Source of the DNA: Prochlorococcus sp. AG-402-O21
GTDB taxonomy: Bacteria > Cyanobacteriota > Cyanobacteriia > PCC-6307 > Cyanobiaceae
Direction: 5' to 3'
Length of the DNA: 64,000 bases
Assembly: GCA_003216375.1 (NCBI GenBank)
Contig: QCIZ01000007.1
Span: forward strand, 24,065 to 88,064
Shown here: positions 26,466 to 34,400 of the stretch, one piece after another
Layout: the number at the start of each line of letters is the position of its first letter
How positions within the stretch are numbered: position 1 is the stretch's first letter
Position numbers and translations under genes: made by a program
Notes under the pieces: generated by a model
What the model was told of the DNA's origin: nothing
The model's database searches: none
What the model saw: only the letters and a program-made list of their open reading frames with translations

Positions 26466-26584
26466 TAAACGACACCTGGGATAAGTTGACCGGTTGTTAG
26501 GTAGATACCTGTTAGCAGAACGAATGCCATCATGGCTGGTCTGCCGATGCTTCTTTCTAGAATTGTTTTGTTAGATGGTTGCAT
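26465..26584 (-). CDS. hli: High-light-inducible protein, second of four
   Basis: 39 residues, ERSIGRPAMMAFVLLTGIY then TTGQLIPGVV. The N of the ExxNGR motif is I here. It is very short but keeps the membrane helix and cluster-type tail. Co-translated with the next gene. Confidence 0.88.
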   Translation of the reverse strand: MQPSNKTILERSIGRPAMMAFVLLTGIYLTTGQLIPGVV

Positions 26585-26618
26585 TGTTTTTAGTAGTTAC
26601 TTATTAGTAGTTATTGGC

Positions 26619-26825
26619 TTAGAAAATTCCAGGAATGATTTGACCTGTTGAGAAGTATGAAACTAAAAGACTGATCATGCCGATCATTGCCCAACGACCA
26701 TTAGTCTTTTCTGCTTCCTCTGGATAGCTGGTGTAGTCCTCTACAAGCTGAGGCTGTGTTTCACGGCCAAAGATGTTTTGCTTGCCGTACTCAGTGATTA
26801 CCTGAGAAGAAGATGAACTTGTCAT
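26619..26825 (-). CDS. hli: High-light-inducible protein, first of four
   Basis: 68 residues from the ATG at 26825. EEAEKTNGRWAMIGMISLL is the intact chlorophyll-binding helix and STGQIIPGIF the tail. The frame stays open upstream to 26936 (IFRLENSYFTFIHINAIPV), which could be an N-terminal extension, but the shorter form matches usual HLIP length. This hli group with TGQIIPG tails is also carried by cyanophages. Confidence 0.92.
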   Translation of the reverse strand: MTSSSSSQVITEYGKQNIFGRETQPQLVEDYTSYPEEAEKTNGRWAMIGMISLLVSYFSTGQIIPGIF

Positions 26826-27006
26826 TACTGGAATTGCGTTGATGTGAATGAATGTAAAGTATGAATTTTCTAAACGGAAGATACGGTCGGGTACGGCTTC
26901 TTCTAATCCTGAACAGCTTTCAACCTCAAATACCAACTACATCAACTCATTAGAGAGATATTGATCCAATGATTAGATCTATTGATAACCCTCATAAGTA
27001 TAAATA

Positions 27007-27035
27007 GCCCGAACTGGTTAGCCCTACTTCAACCG
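27007..27035 (+). promoter_or_regulatory. Shared small-gene box, copy 1
   Basis: Contains TTAGCCCTACTTCAACCG preceded by GCCCGAACTGG. The same sequence occurs on the minus strand at 36734-36762 (27 of 29 bases alike or conservative), and its core is at 35516-35539 and 30346-30371. Here it lies about 75 bases before the tiny-protein operon at 27109. Confidence 0.6.
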
Positions 27036-27108
27036 TCCTACCCCTATTGAGAGCTTCTATTTATATTTCACTCATCTTTTTTAAACCACCTAGACCAAAC
27101 TTTTAGTC

Positions 27109-27219
27109 ATGCTTGCAATTAACAAAACTACTGCTGCAAAACTAATCGTTCTCTGGAATCTTCCTGCACTTCTTTTATTAGCTGGTGCTTATGAAATTGG
27201 TACAACCGTATTTGCTTAA
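27109..27219 (+). CDS. 36-residue one-helix protein, LWNLP family
   Basis: KLIVLWNLPALLLLAGAYEI forms the helix. Related proteins are at 4344 (LIILWNLP) and 36529 (KFLALFCIPALILASG). First gene of a four-gene unit divergent from the hli cluster and headed by the shared box. Probably a thylakoid or inner-membrane peptide linked to light stress, by context only. Confidence 0.7.
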   Translation: MLAINKTTAAKLIVLWNLPALLLLAGAYEIGTTVFA

Positions 27220-27225
27220 CTAACA

Positions 27226-27390
27226 ATGACATCATCTGATAACAGCCCAAAGAATTGGTCCGAGTGGAACAGCACAAAGCATTTCACTGATTATTCGAGA
27301 GATTCAGGAACAGGCAAATTTGTTCGCTTTACGATTGCAGCCTTACTCTTCGTTCCTGTTGGTTTCCTTGCTTACATGACTACTATCTAA
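27226..27390 (+). CDS. 54-residue one-helix protein
   Basis: A polar N-terminus rich in Ser, Asn and Trp, and a C-terminal helix (FTIAALLFVPVGFLAYM). Six bases after the previous stop. Function unknown. Confidence 0.65.
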   Translation: MTSSDNSPKNWSEWNSTKHFTDYSRDSGTGKFVRFTIAALLFVPVGFLAYMTTI

Positions 27391-27396
27391 AAGCAA

Positions 27397-27513
27397 ATGA
27401 CTTCAACGAACACTACTAGAAATAACAGAAGATTCGGTAAAGTGATTGTATACGGCATAGCTACAAAATTATCAATCTTTTTTGTACTTCTTATTTATAT
27501 GATGAGGGCTTAA
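27397..27513 (+). CDS. 38-residue one-helix protein
   Basis: A basic Asn/Arg-rich start, then YGIATKLSIFFVLLIYMM. Six bases after the preceding gene. Function unknown. Confidence 0.6.
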   Translation: MTSTNTTRNNRRFGKVIVYGIATKLSIFFVLLIYMMRA

Positions 27514-27516
27514 ATC

Positions 27517-27597
27517 ATGACAAGACAAGAAAAAATAAAAGCCGCTGAAGAGAGGATCAAAGAATTAGAAACTCTCATAAAGCATTTAAAAAAGTAG
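27517..27597 (+). CDS. 26-residue coiled-coil peptide
   Basis: AEERIKELETLIKHLKK is an amphipathic helix. It matches AKERIKELETMINH in the protein at 13976. Last gene of the unit. Confidence 0.55.
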   Translation: MTRQEKIKAAEERIKELETLIKHLKK

Positions 27598-27629
27598 AAT
27601 TTATTCTTAGGTTATCCAATAACAAGAAT

Positions 27630-27893
27630 CTACACAGGTCCTTCAAGCTTATAAACAATATCTTTGCAGTTATTAATTTTGTCCCATTCTCTAGCGAAGG
27701 GATTATCGAGTATTTTTGCAAAAGCTTCTAAGCTTGTGACGTTATAGAAAGAATGTGATTTATGATTATTGATTTTGTTTAGCTTGTAGTCAATAACAAC
27801 TCCATCTCCATATTCTTTGACAAACTTTTCAATAGTTTCTTCGTAGTACTCAAAGGAGCAGTCAAAAGTACATACAATAAATAGTTTTTCCAT
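27630..27893 (-). CDS. Small soluble protein
   Basis: 87 residues. EKLFIVCTFDCSFEYYEETI starts it, with a beta-alpha pattern somewhat like the DUF3764-type gene directly upstream (5 bases apart, same operon). No family is assigned. Confidence 0.6.
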   Translation of the reverse strand: MEKLFIVCTFDCSFEYYEETIEKFVKEYGDGVVIDYKLNKINNHKSHSFYNVTSLEAFAKILDNPFAREWDKINNCKDIVYKLEGPV

Positions 27894-27898
27894 TTCTC

Positions 27899-28177
27899 TT
27901 AACCTGCTAAGTAACTCGTAATAACGGTTGAATCATATATATGACCTGTAGCTTCAACAGCTTCTCTACTTGCTTCAAAAAAAGCTTTTGCAATACCCTC
28001 TTCTGCTTGATGGATCACTACAACTAATTCAGGATCATCTTTACTAACACCTCTGTATAAAGGTTTTATTGAGTTAGCCTCGTGCATTGCAACAACCTCC
28101 GGGCTATCAAATCCCTTAGCCCAATCTGCAAACGGAACAGAAATCTTGAAAGTAAATACTGTAGTCTCCTGAGCCAT
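27899..28177 (-). CDS. DUF3764-like small protein
   Basis: 92 residues with TVFTFKISVPFADWAKGFDS, LYRGVSKDDPELVVVIHQ and VEATGHIYDSTVITSY. Best preserved of the three copies in the window. In operon with the gene at 27630. Confidence 0.7.
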   Translation of the reverse strand: MAQETTVFTFKISVPFADWAKGFDSPEVVAMHEANSIKPLYRGVSKDDPELVVVIHQAEEGIAKAFFEASREAVEATGHIYDSTVITSYLAG

Positions 28178-28337
28178 CCAAAATAATTATAAGTCAACAG
28201 AGCATCGCATATATCTTCTGGATTTTCTAGACGGGAGGACATCCTTTTAGGCTCTACTGACAAAAGTATTTTTCAAAACTAATCTCATTCACATGTACTT
28301 GATCGAGGTAAGCTATTGCTGACGGCATGATTGGTAT

Positions 28338-28871
28338 ATGGGGATTCGGAATGTTCTACGAATTGGTCATCCGGCATTGCGCAGACGCGCGGAAGAAGTC
28401 CCTGATGACTGGTTTGGCAGTCAACGTCTACAGGAACTAATAGACGATCTGTTCGATACTAAATTGGCTTGTTCTGGAGCAGGGCTAGCTGCACCGCAGA
28501 TCGATGAACCTTGGAGGGTTCTTGTAGTTGGTATGGACCACAATCCTCGATACCCCGATGCTCCTCCTTTACCTGAACTTGTATTGATCAATCCTGTTCT
28601 CAAATCAATTGGGAAGGAATTGATATCTGGTTGGGAGGGTTGCCTAAGCGTGCCTGGCTTGCGCGGTGAGGTGGAGCGGTGGCAACGTATTCAGCTAAAA
28701 TGGCAAGACCGAGAAGGGGCTTCCCATACAGAAGAAATGCAAGATTTCCATGCCCGAGTCGTTCAGCATGAGAACGATCACTTGGATGGTGTGCTTTTCC
28801 CTGACCGTCTTACCAGTCCACTAGCATTTGGATTTACGGATGAGCTTCAGGCTCATGGGCGGATTCCTTAA
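28338..28871 (+). CDS. def: Peptide deformylase
   Basis: 177 residues. Removes formyl from nascent proteins using a metal. All three motifs are present: GAGLAAPQ, EGCLSVPG (metal ligand C102) and HENDHLDG (H144, H148; the usual HEXDH catalytic E145). Base composition is clearly GC-richer than the neighbours, with many GC-ending codons, which suggests transfer from a higher-GC picocyanobacterium or phage. It may be a second deformylase. It stands alone. Confidence 0.93.
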   Translation: MGIRNVLRIGHPALRRRAEEVPDDWFGSQRLQELIDDLFDTKLACSGAGLAAPQIDEPWRVLVVGMDHNPRYPDAPPLPELVLINPVLKSIGKELISGWEGCLSVPGLRGEVERWQRIQLKWQDREGASHTEEMQDFHARVVQHENDHLDGVLFPDRLTSPLAFGFTDELQAHGRIP

Positions 28872-28918
28872 GCCTTATGTTTTTTCTTTAGTAAAGGTTC
28901 AAGTAGACAGCGTTGCCT

Positions 28919-29326
28919 CTAATTCCAGCCAAAACAATATTTTTTTCTTATCTTTAACTTAGTTTCCGTATCACCTTCGCTGCTAATACAGGTCTTAAAG
29001 GCTTTGAGAATTAGTGAGTGCTTCTCTTCTAGATCGAGTTCTCGATAACTGCATTGAGTACCAGCAGTAGAAGGGAAGTATTTATATTTTTCATCTGGAG
29101 CTTCTGGAAATAAATAAGTTATTGGCCAGGAATATTGATCTTCACCATGTCCATCTAATTTCAGTCCTCTACCAAACTTAGCGATTTCTACAAGGTGCTT
29201 AGGCTTGCCATCTTTGCAACGAACTTCTATTCCATCCTGATAAGAGGGGTAGTAATAGATTCCAGCATTAACAGGTACAGCAATTCCAAATATTAACGGT
29301 ACAAGTAGTAGGCGTTTCATTCTCAT
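28919..29326 (-). CDS. Exported hypothetical protein
   Basis: 135 residues with a signal peptide (KRLLLVPLIFGIAVPVNAG, cleavage after NAG or VNA) and a mature domain with four or five cysteines. In operon with the gene at 29335. Function unknown. Confidence 0.6.
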   Translation of the reverse strand: MRMKRLLLVPLIFGIAVPVNAGIYYYPSYQDGIEVRCKDGKPKHLVEIAKFGRGLKLDGHGEDQYSWPITYLFPEAPDEKYKYFPSTAGTQCSYRELDLEEKHSLILKAFKTCISSEGDTETKLKIRKKYCFGWN

Positions 29327-29334
29327 ACAGATAG

Positions 29335-29835
29335 TTATCCAGAAGATTTAACTTGTCCCATTTGCAAACCAGTTAATTTAATTAATTCTTTTTGAAGTTT
29401 TTTTGCTGTTCTCTTATTTAAAAATCTAAAACTCTGAACGTAATTTAAACCATCATCTTGTTGTCCCATAACTGTAAAAAAGACATTTTTCCCATTACCT
29501 AATCTTGCACCTGTTTTCCCTCCTCCAAACACACCAACCGCCAATGCCACTGGACAAAATACTCCAGTCATACAAGCTGCAGTACCAACAGCCAATCCAA
29601 CCGTACCTCCAGCCGCACCTCCAGTAGCACCTGAAACAAGGTTGTATTCATCTCCACCTCTATACCATTGAGTAATTTTTTCTTTTGCTATGAAGCCTTG
29701 AGGACCAGCCAAACCAGTTTCATTAATAGTTATTTGACAATCATTGTTATTGCAGAGTGCATCATAGGTGTCTGCAATCGCGGCGGTAGGTGAAAAAAGC
29801 CCAGCAGTCAGGGCGACAAATAAAAGGCGGCGCAT
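29335..29835 (-). CDS. Exported protein with glycine-zipper-like region
   Basis: 166 residues: signal peptide (LLFVALTAGLFSPTAAIAD), a CNNNDC loop, then a Gly/Ala-rich hydrophobic block (SGATGGAAGGTVGLAVGTAA) like glycine zippers. The signal closely resembles those at 61418 and 43006. The start is preceded by ACTTCGAC. Likely periplasmic or outer-membrane associated. Confidence 0.6.
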   Translation of the reverse strand: MRRLLFVALTAGLFSPTAAIADTYDALCNNNDCQITINETGLAGPQGFIAKEKITQWYRGGDEYNLVSGATGGAAGGTVGLAVGTAACMTGVFCPVALAVGVFGGGKTGARLGNGKNVFFTVMGQQDDGLNYVQSFRFLNKRTAKKLQKELIKLTGLQMGQVKSSG

Positions 29836-30107
29836 AAATTAACGAGTCGAAGTCGTAGAAATCGTTGTTTCTCTCTCGGCATTAAAGCATTTTTCAAAGA
29901 AATGACATCTATTACATTCGTTTTCGAATAGCTTTGTGCCAAGCTCATGATTCCTCTATTTCTTTTTGTCAGGGAGTTAGATATCAATAAAAATCAGAAT
30001 TAACAGCTATAGAAAATACGGTCTGAATTAGAAAAAGATCGGTGATATTACGGCGTTAGTCATACAACAGTTAGGAGAAAGTCAATGGCTTGAGGACTAG
30101 GCAAAAG
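29836..30107. other. Intergenic region
   Basis: No supported gene. Carries the leader element of the gene at 29835 (29846-29853). Confidence 0.4.
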
Positions 30108-30371
30108 AAAACCCCCACGATGGAGGGTTAACTAAAACTGTGTGAGGAAGTTTTTTGAAGAAAAAAAACTGAACATTCCACCCCTCGGGTTCTCAATAAA
30201 AAGTGCATACCTAATGAACTTTTATTGGATTAGCGAAGAGAGGACAGGATTTCGACGACCGTCCCCCGATCTGGCTTGATGATGTATCCGTATTACGCCA
30301 TCAGCTCTTCATTAATTTAATAAGAACTTATTTAGTCCTGATGTTCGGTTCGGGTAGGGCTTTCCAAACTT
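30108..30371 (-). ncRNA. Putative structured RNA, copy 1
   Basis: On the minus strand the shared box (30346-30371) is followed by a conserved core with GGGGGACGGTCGTCG and a TGATGGCGT hairpin, then a terminator (stem about 30114-30128, T tail to 30104). Copy 2 at 35325-35539 conserves box, core and terminator while the linkers differ. Stem differences between copies are mostly G-C/G-T changes, as expected for RNA. No known family is recognised. Confidence 0.5.
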
Positions 30372-30614
30372 TGCTTGTTCTTTGGGTTGATTTTCGCCTA
30401 TATATGTTATTGAGGCCAAACCTCATCAAGACATAATTGACTTCATATAGTACGAGTCGATTAATAACCCCTTTAGTTATTGGAATTTCTAGAGGGGTTT
30501 CTTGTTGGTTATTTTAATTCCTGCTCAATTTCTTTTTGCCAATTTTTTTCTCATGGTTTTCAACCATTGGAAGGAAGTTACTTAGTGCCCTTCAGTAGGA
30601 GATTCAAGTCTTTT

Positions 30615-30755
30615 CTATACTTCTGCCTCGAAGGTGCAAACTATCTCTTTAACCTCTTCACCATGCACAAATTTAATTTCGCCAGTATCTACATTTGCGA
30701 CTTGGGAAAGAGTCGGGGCTAATGGATCCCTAGCACCTCCAACAAATGAGAGGAC
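30615..30755 (-). pseudogene. Possible coding relic
   Basis: An open frame reading LSQVANVDTGEIKFVHGEEV and ending at 30615 looks protein-like, but it has no start codon before a stop at 30756. Probably the 3' remnant of a gene. Confidence 0.3.
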
Positions 30756-30867
30756 TTACGCAGTAAATAAAGAAGATCTTTTTCTAGGTCCAATGACAAA
30801 AAAGTAGCGGTTAATCCATTTACGTTTAGTTGTTTTTGCTAGCTATTAATTAGATATTCAATAAGTC

Positions 30868-31131
30868 ATGTTCTTTAAAAGTAGTGATGTTCATATAAGC
30901 AATCCTTTCAAACTGTATTGGAAAAAAAACTGGACTTTTCAAATAGTTCACATGGAAGGTGGTATTCATATTGAAGCTAAAGGACTAGGTATTTCTATAA
31001 GAGCCCCTTTCAAACCAAATGATAATCCAATGATTGCAGCAGATAGTTTAATTCTTAGAGAAGAGAAAAATAGAAGATCCTTATATAACTCTTGGAAACT
31101 TAAGAGAAGTAATCAAAAACTACACATGTAA
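30868..31131 (+). CDS. Small basic protein
   Basis: 87 residues. FQIVHMEGGIHIEAKGLGIS suggests a beta-rich core and the end is strongly basic. No family is recognised. Confidence 0.5.
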   Translation: MFFKSSDVHISNPFKLYWKKNWTFQIVHMEGGIHIEAKGLGISIRAPFKPNDNPMIAADSLILREEKNRRSLYNSWKLKRSNQKLHM

Positions 31132-31237
31132 AAGATTTCAATGTTTTTTAAGCTATAGTTATTTTTTGCTTAATATTGCTTTATTTGACCGCAATTTGTC
31201 CGCATATTTAAAATAAATAAAAGGTAACTCTGACAAA

Positions 31238-31957
31238 ATGGCTACCAGAATAAATAAATATTTAAGTGAAGTTGGTTACTGCTCTAGAAGAGTCGCAGAT
31301 AGACTAATTGAAGAAGGGAAAGTAGCCATTAATGGTAAAATTCCAGAAATGGGTGCCAAGGTTAAGGAAGGTGATCAAGTAAAAGTTGACGGTCAAAGAA
31401 TAAAAAAATCTACGAAACAAAAAATATACTTAGCCTTTAATAAGCCTGTTGGGATTGTTTGCACAACCGATAGAAGAGTAGAACAGGACAACATTATAGA
31501 TTTCATTAAATATCCTACAAGAATTTTTCCTATTGGAAGATTGGATAAGCCCAGTGAGGGATTGATTTTTTTAACTAACGATGGAGATATCGTAAATAAA
31601 ATACTCAGAGCAAGAAATAATCATGAAAAAGAATACATTGTAAGCGTTAATCGTCCGATTAATAGAGACTTTATTCAAAGTATGAGTAATGGAGTTGAAA
31701 TATTAGAAACAATAACTAAGGATTGTTTCGTACAACAATTGGGGGCAAAAAAATTTAAAATTATACTAACTCAAGGACTTAACCGTCAGATTAGGAGAAT
31801 GTGTGAGTCATTAGGCTACAGAGTACAATCATTAAAGCGTGTAAGAATTATGAATATTAAGTTAGACGTACCAACAGGAAAATATCGCGAATTCACCAAA
31901 GAAGAACTATTAGAATTAAATGGATTACTCGAAAACTCTTCAAAAACATTTGACTAA
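31238..31957 (+). CDS. RsuA/RluF-type rRNA pseudouridine synthase
   Basis: 239 residues. An S4 domain opens the protein (INKYLSEVGYCSRRVADRLI), followed by the RsuA-family catalytic block GRLDKPSEGLIFLTNDGD (catalytic Asp in GRLD) and the QGLNRQIRRMC motif. The sequence is nearest in style to RluF, which modifies 23S rRNA. Target uridine is inferred, not shown. Confidence 0.88.
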   Translation: MATRINKYLSEVGYCSRRVADRLIEEGKVAINGKIPEMGAKVKEGDQVKVDGQRIKKSTKQKIYLAFNKPVGIVCTTDRRVEQDNIIDFIKYPTRIFPIGRLDKPSEGLIFLTNDGDIVNKILRARNNHEKEYIVSVNRPINRDFIQSMSNGVEILETITKDCFVQQLGAKKFKIILTQGLNRQIRRMCESLGYRVQSLKRVRIMNIKLDVPTGKYREFTKEELLELNGLLENSSKTFD

Positions 31958-32041
31958 TCATATATTCCCTCTTTTTTAGCTTAATGAGATTACGTTTGTA
32001 CGCATTTTATCCGCTTTCGATGCGGACAGAATTTACTGAAC

Positions 32042-32206
32042 AAAAAAGAGACTTGTTTATTGCTTGAGGTTGAAGTAACGGACACGCCTGTGGGAGGAGA
32101 TCCTGTCAAGTTTGGTACTGGTGATTTAGTTCTCTTCCCCGCAGGAATGGACTGTAGATGGAATGTTCATAAAGCGGTACGCAAGTATTATCGATTTGGT
32201 GATTAA
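32042..32206 (+). pseudogene. 3' fragment of the cupin gene at 59486
   Basis: Encodes ETCLLLEVEVTDTP and then PVKFGTGDLVLFPAGMDCRW, ending in RKYYRFGD. The intact cupin at 59486 has the same last ~50 residues. The 5' half is missing, so this is a decayed partial duplicate. Part of the block shared with 59.5-63.9 kb. Confidence 0.8.
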
Positions 32207-32239
32207 ACTAGGTAACCACTTTCAAATTTGATAAAACAC

Positions 32240-32326
32240 ATGTCTAAAGTTATTGCAATAGGAATTGTTGCGATCTTTATCCTTTCTGCTTTTGCAGGTT
32301 TATTCGGGACTCTTTTAGCAAGTTAA
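32240..32326 (+). CDS. 28-residue single-helix peptide
   Basis: Almost entirely one hydrophobic helix (AIGIVAIFILSAFAGLFG). Begins the chain of small genes 32240-33046. Confidence 0.45.
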   Translation: MSKVIAIGIVAIFILSAFAGLFGTLLAS

Positions 32327-32337
32327 TCAATCTCGTC

Positions 32338-32511
32338 ATGATTTATAAAATCGTTAGGCATGATAAAGAATCTGATGATATTACTGACCAATCATTTAGC
32401 AGCTATGACGAGGCATACGATCTATTAGAAGAAATATATTCCGATGTTTGTTGTTCTGATGCTGATTATGGGGACCGTCCCTATTATGAAATTATTGAGG
32501 TAGAAGAATGA
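32338..32511 (+). CDS. 57-residue acidic protein
   Basis: Soluble and acidic, with DEAYDLLEEIYSDVCCSDAD and a YYEIIEVEE end. Looks like a small alpha/beta protein. It overlaps the next gene by four bases (ATGA). Confidence 0.6.
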   Translation: MIYKIVRHDKESDDITDQSFSSYDEAYDLLEEIYSDVCCSDADYGDRPYYEIIEVEE

Positions 32512-32648
32512 AACTTATAGATAGGCATAAGCAGCTAATTGCTTGGTATCAAAAGAAGCTTGGTCTGACTGATTATGGATTACTTTGGCTTGTCTTTTTT
32601 AAAGGAGTTTTTTTAGCTCTAGTACTAGAAAGATTGATTGTTCACTAG
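32508..32648 (+). CDS. 46-residue one-helix protein
   Basis: A basic amphipathic start and a helix (LLWLVFFKGVFLALVL). Overlaps the preceding gene and abuts the next ATG. Confidence 0.55.
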   Translation: MKLIDRHKQLIAWYQKKLGLTDYGLLWLVFFKGVFLALVLERLIVH

Positions 32649-32855
32649 ATGTTTAATCAAGACGCTCTTTTGGAATATTTGAGTTCACCTGAGGGGATTA
32701 ATACAATTATTGTTGGAATTATTTTAGTTGGAGCTATTAACGCAATTTTTATAACTTACAGCGTTAGGAGTACTTATGGAGCTGCTAAAACAGAAAGAGA
32801 AAAACTAAAAATTCAACAAGCTAAAATCGATAAATTATTTCCTAAAAAGGAATAG
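32649..32855 (+). CDS. Small membrane protein with coiled-coil tail
   Basis: 68 residues: helix TIIVGIILVGAINAIFITY, then a charged helical tail rich in Lys and Glu. Starts immediately after the previous stop. Confidence 0.55.
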   Translation: MFNQDALLEYLSSPEGINTIIVGIILVGAINAIFITYSVRSTYGAAKTEREKLKIQQAKIDKLFPKKE

Positions 32856-32860
32856 CATAT

Positions 32861-33046
32861 ATGCCTCTTTTAAGACTATGGAGAAGAACATCAAGAGGCA
32901 GACGTCTCAATATTAAGCGTGTCATCTTATTTCCCGTAATCGTTTATTCAGCGTATATTTTCATTGATAGCTTTATGCCTGTTTTTATGGTTGGGTTTAT
33001 AGTTTGGTTACTATATAGCTGGACTGGTAAACGGCGATTTTGGTAA
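32861..33046 (+). CDS. Basic small membrane protein, SRGRRLNIKRV family
   Basis: 61 residues. RTSRGRRLNIKRVILFPVIV and SWTGKRR are shared with the protein at 61982 (RLSRGRRLNIKRVIFFPLIV, NWTGKRR). Two helices with Arg-rich ends. Function unknown. The two copies lie in duplicated blocks. Confidence 0.65.
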   Translation: MPLLRLWRRTSRGRRLNIKRVILFPVIVYSAYIFIDSFMPVFMVGFIVWLLYSWTGKRRFW

Positions 33047-33077
33047 TGAAACAACCAAGTACATAGGGACTCATATA

Positions 33078-33242
33078 ATGAAGATAATCTTTTTGTTTGC
33101 TATTCTTTGTAGTCTTACATTCCCAAGTGTTCGAATAACCCTTGCAGCTTTATTAGAGAGTACGTCTGATTATTTATATGATTCAGCAAAAAAGGAAAAG
33201 ACTTTTATTCCCTATTGGTTGAAGAAAGTTCGAGATGATTAA
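33078..33242 (+). CDS. Small exported-type protein
   Basis: 54 residues with a signal-like start (MKIIFLFAILCSLTFPSV) and a charged tail. Its last bases overlap the convergent gene at 33239. Confidence 0.5.
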   Translation: MKIIFLFAILCSLTFPSVRITLAALLESTSDYLYDSAKKEKTFIPYWLKKVRDD

Positions 33243-33445
33243 TTATTTTTTCTTTCGTTTTCAAACTTTTGTTTGATCTCATCCATAGTTAGTTCAAATC
33301 CATTCAGCTTCTTATAAGCCTGTTGATAATCCTTCTTGCAGTAGTCGATAACATGCTCAAGGTACTTGTCAGGGTCTTCTTCGCACCTGGCTCTCTCAAA
33401 TATGTAGAACATAATCTCATCTAATATTTCAGGTCTGCATTTCAT
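33239..33445 (-). CDS. Small helical protein with Cys
   Basis: 68 residues, soluble, rich in Glu and Lys. FERARCEEDPDKYLEHVIDY is the centre. Function unknown. Confidence 0.5.
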   Translation of the reverse strand: MKCRPEILDEIMFYIFERARCEEDPDKYLEHVIDYCKKDYQQAYKKLNGFELTMDEIKQKFENERKNN

Positions 33446-33483
33446 TGAGTTTTAAGAATTCAATTTCCTTTATTATCTCTTGT

Positions 33484-33648
33484 ATGAAATCATCTACCTG
33501 GAAACCGACTAAAAAAGAACGGGAAGTAATGGAAGCAGTTTGGATGCAGGTTAAAGGTGCATGCGAGAAATTAAAAGAAGAAACCAATGCCAAAGATGAG
33601 CACATCAGAAAAATGCTCAAAGAGATGGCTGATCGTTATTACTCATAA
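33484..33648 (+). CDS. 54-residue helical protein, intact paralogue of the split gene at 6714
   Basis: Contains REVMEAVWMQVKGACEKLKE and IRKMLKEMADRYYS in a single frame. The copy at 6714-6877 has both parts in different frames. ATG at 33484 was chosen over the upstream TTG because the paralogue starts nearby. Confidence 0.55.
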   Translation: MKSSTWKPTKKEREVMEAVWMQVKGACEKLKEETNAKDEHIRKMLKEMADRYYS

Positions 33649-33699
33649 ATAATCTTAAAAGCACTCACAGGTACTTAAAAGCTCTTACATGTCAGAGGT

Positions 33700-34064
33700 C
33701 TATGCCGCCTCGGGACACCATCCAATCTTATTCTCGAGTCGCTGCATCCAACACTGACACTTTGAAGTCAGGTGTTCTCCATGAGGAATAAGACGTTGAT
33801 GTAGATGACAGGTAAGAATGGTTCTGCAATGCCTGTCGCAGGAATAATTGAAATGTTGACATGTCATGCAAACGCTAGCTGAACGTGTGTGTTTAAGACT
33901 GTCTTCTTCGAGATAGTCCCACTCCTCTGCTGGGTTGTAACGCTTCTGGGGTAGAACTTTTTGGGTGCGATACGGAGACATTGCCTTAATCCAATAGGTT
34001 CTGCTACCACTGAATTCCAATCTGATGCACGAAAAACGGCATAGGGTGAGGACGTTGGAGCCAT
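33700..34064 (-). CDS. SOS-box gene with two overlapping frames; Cys-rich C-terminus
   Basis: Frame A starts at 34064 (SPYAVFRASDW, PIGLRQCLRI, PKK) and stays open to 33864. A -1 frame (B) overlaps it and continues to 33700 with SASVCMTCQHFNYSCDRHCR and SKCQCWMQR, a dense Cys/His array that could bind zinc. The sequence at the change reads CCCAAAAAG, which could slip by -1. An internal ATG for frame B (MSPYRTQK) is the alternative. A LexA-type box overlaps the promoter. No function is recognised. Confidence 0.6.
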
Positions 34065-34075
34065 ATGTCTGTAGC

Positions 34076-34089
34076 AGTACACCTGTACT
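34076..34089 (-). promoter_or_regulatory. LexA (SOS) box over a sigma70-type promoter
   Basis: AGTACACCTGTACT fits RGTACNNNDGTWCB. TTGACA (34109-34114) and TAGTAC (34085-34090) are 18 bases apart on the minus strand. Same geometry as at 203-216, with the ATG 11 bases downstream. Confidence 0.7.
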
Positions 34090-34400
34090 AGCAAAATTAA
34101 GGAGGTGTTGTCAAGTGGTTCTTTAATGGATTAATTGCTTATGAAATAAACAGTACATATGCGGTGAGATCTAAGTGTCTTTGGTTTCTATTTGGTTAGA
34201 GTTGATTAGACGAGTTTTTGGAAAATCACTCCTTATTAGAAGGGGAATAATTCTTTTTCTCTAAAAAGATTAGTCACAACAGAAGTAAAAACTTATTTAA
34301 AATTTTTAAGTTTTTTATAAATTGGGTATTTCTTTCAGGTAGTAAAAATCAATGTCTTTAGCGAATCTAGTTATGTCGAAATCTAATCTTTCTCCCAACT
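34090..34400. other. Intergenic region
   Basis: Divergent promoter space. No gene is supported. Confidence 0.4.

Noticed and set aside
26826..26936. N-terminal extension of the first HLIP
   Set aside because: Open and protein-like, but it would make the protein much longer than its family. Noted with the gene, not called.
30240..30300. tmRNA piece, because of ATTTCGACGACC
   Set aside because: No tag-peptide frame or acceptor stem, two copies present, and the terminator points to the other strand.
30480..30722. 80-codon plus-strand open frame
   Set aside because: Low-complexity Phe/Ser-rich translation. The opposite strand reads more like protein (relic at 30615-30755).
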